Shown piece by piece: positions 62,086 through 64,000 of a stretch of DNA of 64,000 bases. A program made the position numbers and the translations under genes. The stretch comes from Streptomyces sp. SID13726 (GTDB lineage: Bacteria > Actinomycetota > Actinomycetes > Streptomycetales > Streptomycetaceae): assembly GCF_010548375.1 (NCBI RefSeq), contig NZ_JAAGLY010000004.1:434001-498000 (forward strand), given 5' to 3'. The notes below the pieces were generated by a model. That model worked only from the letters and a program-made list of their open reading frames with translations, was not told the origin of the DNA and ran no database searches. Every line of letters starts with the position of its first letter. Position 1 is the stretch's first letter.

Positions 62086-63077
62086 GCCCGGTCCTCCCGG
62101 GTGTAGCGGTCGGAGATGCGCAGCAGCGTGAAGGAGAGGACGAACGTGGCCAGGGCCAGGACGACCGCGGTGGCGGAGGCGCCGTAGATGTCGGACTGGA
62201 GGAAGGCCTTGTCGTAGATGGCCATCAGGGGGCTCCACGAGCTGGGCAGGCCGTTGGTCAGCGGCTTGAGGGTCATCGGCTCGGTGAAGACCTGGAGGGT
62301 GGCGATCACGGAGAAGAAGAAGGTGAGGACCAGGGAGGGCATCACGATCGGGATCTTGATCCGCAGGGCGATCTTCAGGTCGGACGCGCCGTCGATCCTC
62401 GCCGCCTCGTAGATGTCCGGCGGGATCGCCCTGAGCGCGGTGTAGATGACGATCATGTTGAAGCCGGTGCCGCCCCAGACCGCGATGTTCGCGAAGGAGA
62501 GGTAGAGGTTGCCGCCGTCGAACAGGTCGGGCTGCGGGAGGCCGAACTTGTCGAGCAGGTAGTAGAAGGGGCTGACGTCCGGCAGGTAGAGGAAGCCCCA
62601 CATGAGGGCGGCGATGATGCCCGGCACCGCGTACGGCAGGAAGATCATCAGCCGGGCGAAGGGCGCGCTGCGGGCCTTCGGGGTGTCCAGCATCAGCGCG
62701 AACAGCAGCGCGAGGCCCAGCATGGTCGGGATGACGATGAGGCCGTAGCCGAAGGCGCGCAGGACGCTGTGGCCGAACTCGGAGTCGTTGAGGACGTCCG
62801 TGTAGTTGCCGATGCCGTTCCAGACCTGCTGCCGGGCTCCCTTGCCGAGGCCGATGCCCTTGACCTGGACCCGGTGCAGGCTCAGCCAGATCGCGTACCC
62901 GATGGGCACCACGGTGAAGGCGGCGAAGAGGGTGAGGGTGGGCACCAGGAACCAGTACGGTGCGCCGCGGCCACGGCGGCGGGGGCGGCTGGGGCGGACG
63001 GACTGGGCAGTGCCGGTGCCGTCCGCCAAGGGCCCGACCTCGGTGAGGTCGGCGCCCTTGAGCGGCGCGCTGGTCAT
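62082..63077 (-). CDS. Carbohydrate ABC transporter permease, MalF type
   Basis: 331 residues. A basic Arg/Gly cytoplasmic start, six helices, and the EAA loop YEAARIDGASDLKIALRIKIP. ATG at 63077 overlaps the binding-protein stop by 4 nt. Confidence 0.92.
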   Translation of the reverse strand: MTSAPLKGADLTEVGPLADGTGTAQSVRPSRPRRRGRGAPYWFLVPTLTLFAAFTVVPIGYAIWLSLHRVQVKGIGLGKGARQQVWNGIGNYTDVLNDSEFGHSVLRAFGYGLIVIPTMLGLALLFALMLDTPKARSAPFARLMIFLPYAVPGIIAALMWGFLYLPDVSPFYYLLDKFGLPQPDLFDGGNLYLSFANIAVWGGTGFNMIVIYTALRAIPPDIYEAARIDGASDLKIALRIKIPIVMPSLVLTFFFSVIATLQVFTEPMTLKPLTNGLPSSWSPLMAIYDKAFLQSDIYGASATAVVLALATFVLSFTLLRISDRYTREDRA

Positions 63078-64000
63078 GCCTCGGTCACCTCGAAGCCCTG
63101 CTTCTTCATGTCGGCGAAGGTCTTCGACTGCATGGTGGCGAGGGCGGAGTCGAACTGGGACTCCTTCTTCGCCTTGGTCGCCTTGCCGAAGGCGTCCTGG
63201 AAGGTGGTGTACGCCGTGTTGACGTTGGGGCCCCAGGCAGCGGCGGCCGTGGTCGCGGCGATCTCACCGGCCGTGGTGTAGAAGTCCGCCTGGTTCGAGA
63301 AGAACTCGGGCGTGGTCAGGACGTCGCCGGACTGGCCCTTGGTCGCGGCCGGGTAGATCGCGACCTCCTTGACCAGGGCGGCCAGCGCCTCCGGGTCGGT
63401 GTTCAGCCAGGTGGCGAACTTGGCGGCGGCCTCGGCGTGCTTGGAGTCGGTGGAGACACCGGTGGAGGAACCGCCCCAGCTGCCGGTGACGTTCTCGCCG
63501 GACTTCCACTGCGGGAGCGGGGCCATGCGCCACTTGCCCTTGGTGTCGGGCGCGGAGGAGACCAGCACACCGGGCGCCCAGACCGCAGAGACCCAGGCCA
63601 GGTGGGTGCCCTTGTTGAGGGCGTTGTTCCAGGCCGGGGTGTACATCGGCTGGTTGTCGATGACGCCCTCCTGCACCAGGCCGCCCCAGAACTCGGCGAC
63701 CTGCTCGGTGGCCGCGTCGTCGATGCCGACGGTCCACTTGCCGGCCGAGTCGACGGTCCACCACTTGGCGCCGGCCTGCTGGGAGAGGCCCGCGAACAGA
63801 CCGGGGTCGTTGGAGGAGAAGGTGGTCAGATACGCATCCGGGACGGCCTTCTTGGCGGCGCGGGCGGTCTCGGCGAACTCCGTCCAGGTCTTCGGGACGG
63901 TCAGGCCGTGCTTCTTGAAGAGGTCCTCGCGGTAGTAGAACATCAGCGGCCCGGCGTCCTGCGGGATCGCGTAGAGCGCGTCCGTGCCCAGGGTGACCAT
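63074..64000 (-). CDS. Extracellular solute-binding protein of the sugar importer (5' end cut by window)
   Basis: C-terminal 308 residues of a family 1 solute-binding protein. IPQDAGPLMFYYREDLFKKH, PKTWTEFAETARAAKK, NDPGLFAGLSQQAGAKWW and GKWRMAPLPQW are typical of CUT1 oligosaccharide-binding lipoproteins. The signal peptide and lipobox must lie right of base 64000; the Met at the edge is internal. The substrate cannot be named from this part. Confidence 0.9.
   Translation of the reverse strand: MVTLGTDALYAIPQDAGPLMFYYREDLFKKHGLTVPKTWTEFAETARAAKKAVPDAYLTTFSSNDPGLFAGLSQQAGAKWWTVDSAGKWTVGIDDAATEQVAEFWGGLVQEGVIDNQPMYTPAWNNALNKGTHLAWVSAVWAPGVLVSSAPDTKGKWRMAPLPQWKSGENVTGSWGGSSTGVSTDSKHAEAAAKFATWLNTDPEALAALVKEVAIYPAATKGQSGDVLTTPEFFSNQADFYTTAGEIAATTAAAAWGPNVNTAYTTFQDAFGKATKAKKESQFDSALATMQSKTFADMKKQGFEVTEA

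Overview
The window is a stretch of a Streptomyces chromosome. The support is very high GC, strong third-position GC bias, frequent GTG starts, dense short operons with 4-nt start/stop overlaps, and a gene order (tRNA-Thr, tRNA-Met, rpmG, hadA/hadB-like genes, murB; then tRNA-Trp, secE, nusG, rplK, rplA) that I recognise as conserved in actinobacteria. It looks like core or near-core chromosome. I see no transposase, integrase, phage module, CRISPR array, origin or biosynthetic cluster. Database identity was not checked; all family names come from motifs read in the translations.

Layout. 0.1-9 kb: translation and cell-wall housekeeping (rplA, rplK, nusG, secE, four tRNAs counting tRNA-Tyr at 14.3 kb, rpmG), an aminotransferase, an adenosine-deaminase-family enzyme, murB and two MaoC-type hydratase subunits. 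9.3-20.3 kb: a mixed set with a degenerate amidohydrolase, an NAD(P)-binding protein, a small zinc-ribbon-like protein, an MFS exporter fused to carboxypeptidase-regulatory-like repeats behind a palindromic operator, YajQ, a GlsB/YeaQ membrane protein, an APC permease, an SMI1/KNR4 (SUKH) protein next to a barstar-domain protein, YccF and HtpX. 20.5-31.4 kb: a ten-gene minus-strand nuo operon (A,B,C,H,I,J,K,L,M,N) that lacks D, E, F and G and whose NuoB, C, I, J and K carry low-complexity tails, NuoC most extremely. 31.6-38.8 kb: two paralogous sensor kinases, one NarL-type response regulator and a korAB 2-oxoacid:ferredoxin oxidoreductase.

39-48.8 kb: a small protein facing a DUF6082-like protein, a divergent HxlR regulator/QorB-like pair, RarD, a VOC protein, a secreted M28 aminopeptidase, a proline-rich protein with a helical-repeat C-terminus beside a small P-loop-like protein, an amidase and an FMN reductase. 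48.8-54.4 kb: an ABC exporter pair, a LolA-like exported protein, a CHRD-DUF3455 protein and a long-chain polyprenyl diphosphate synthase. 54.6-58.1 kb: a POT peptide transporter and an S15/CocE-type hydrolase. 58.4-59 kb: a c-di-AMP (ydaO/yuaA) riboswitch in front of a secreted lysozyme-like protein. 59-64 kb: a Cof-type HAD phosphatase, a LacI regulator and a carbohydrate ABC importer whose binding-protein gene runs off the right edge.

The most thought-provoking combination is the partial complex I lacking the NADH module, close to korAB (a ferredoxin reducer) and on the same chromosome segment as a menaquinone-type prenyl synthase. It suggests, but does not prove, a ferredoxin-fed proton pump. 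Other points worth a second look are the 28-29-residue repeats appended to NuoC, a GC-rich mobile-looking repeat that has been translated into an ABC permease N-terminus, and two adjacent immunity-type proteins without a visible toxin.
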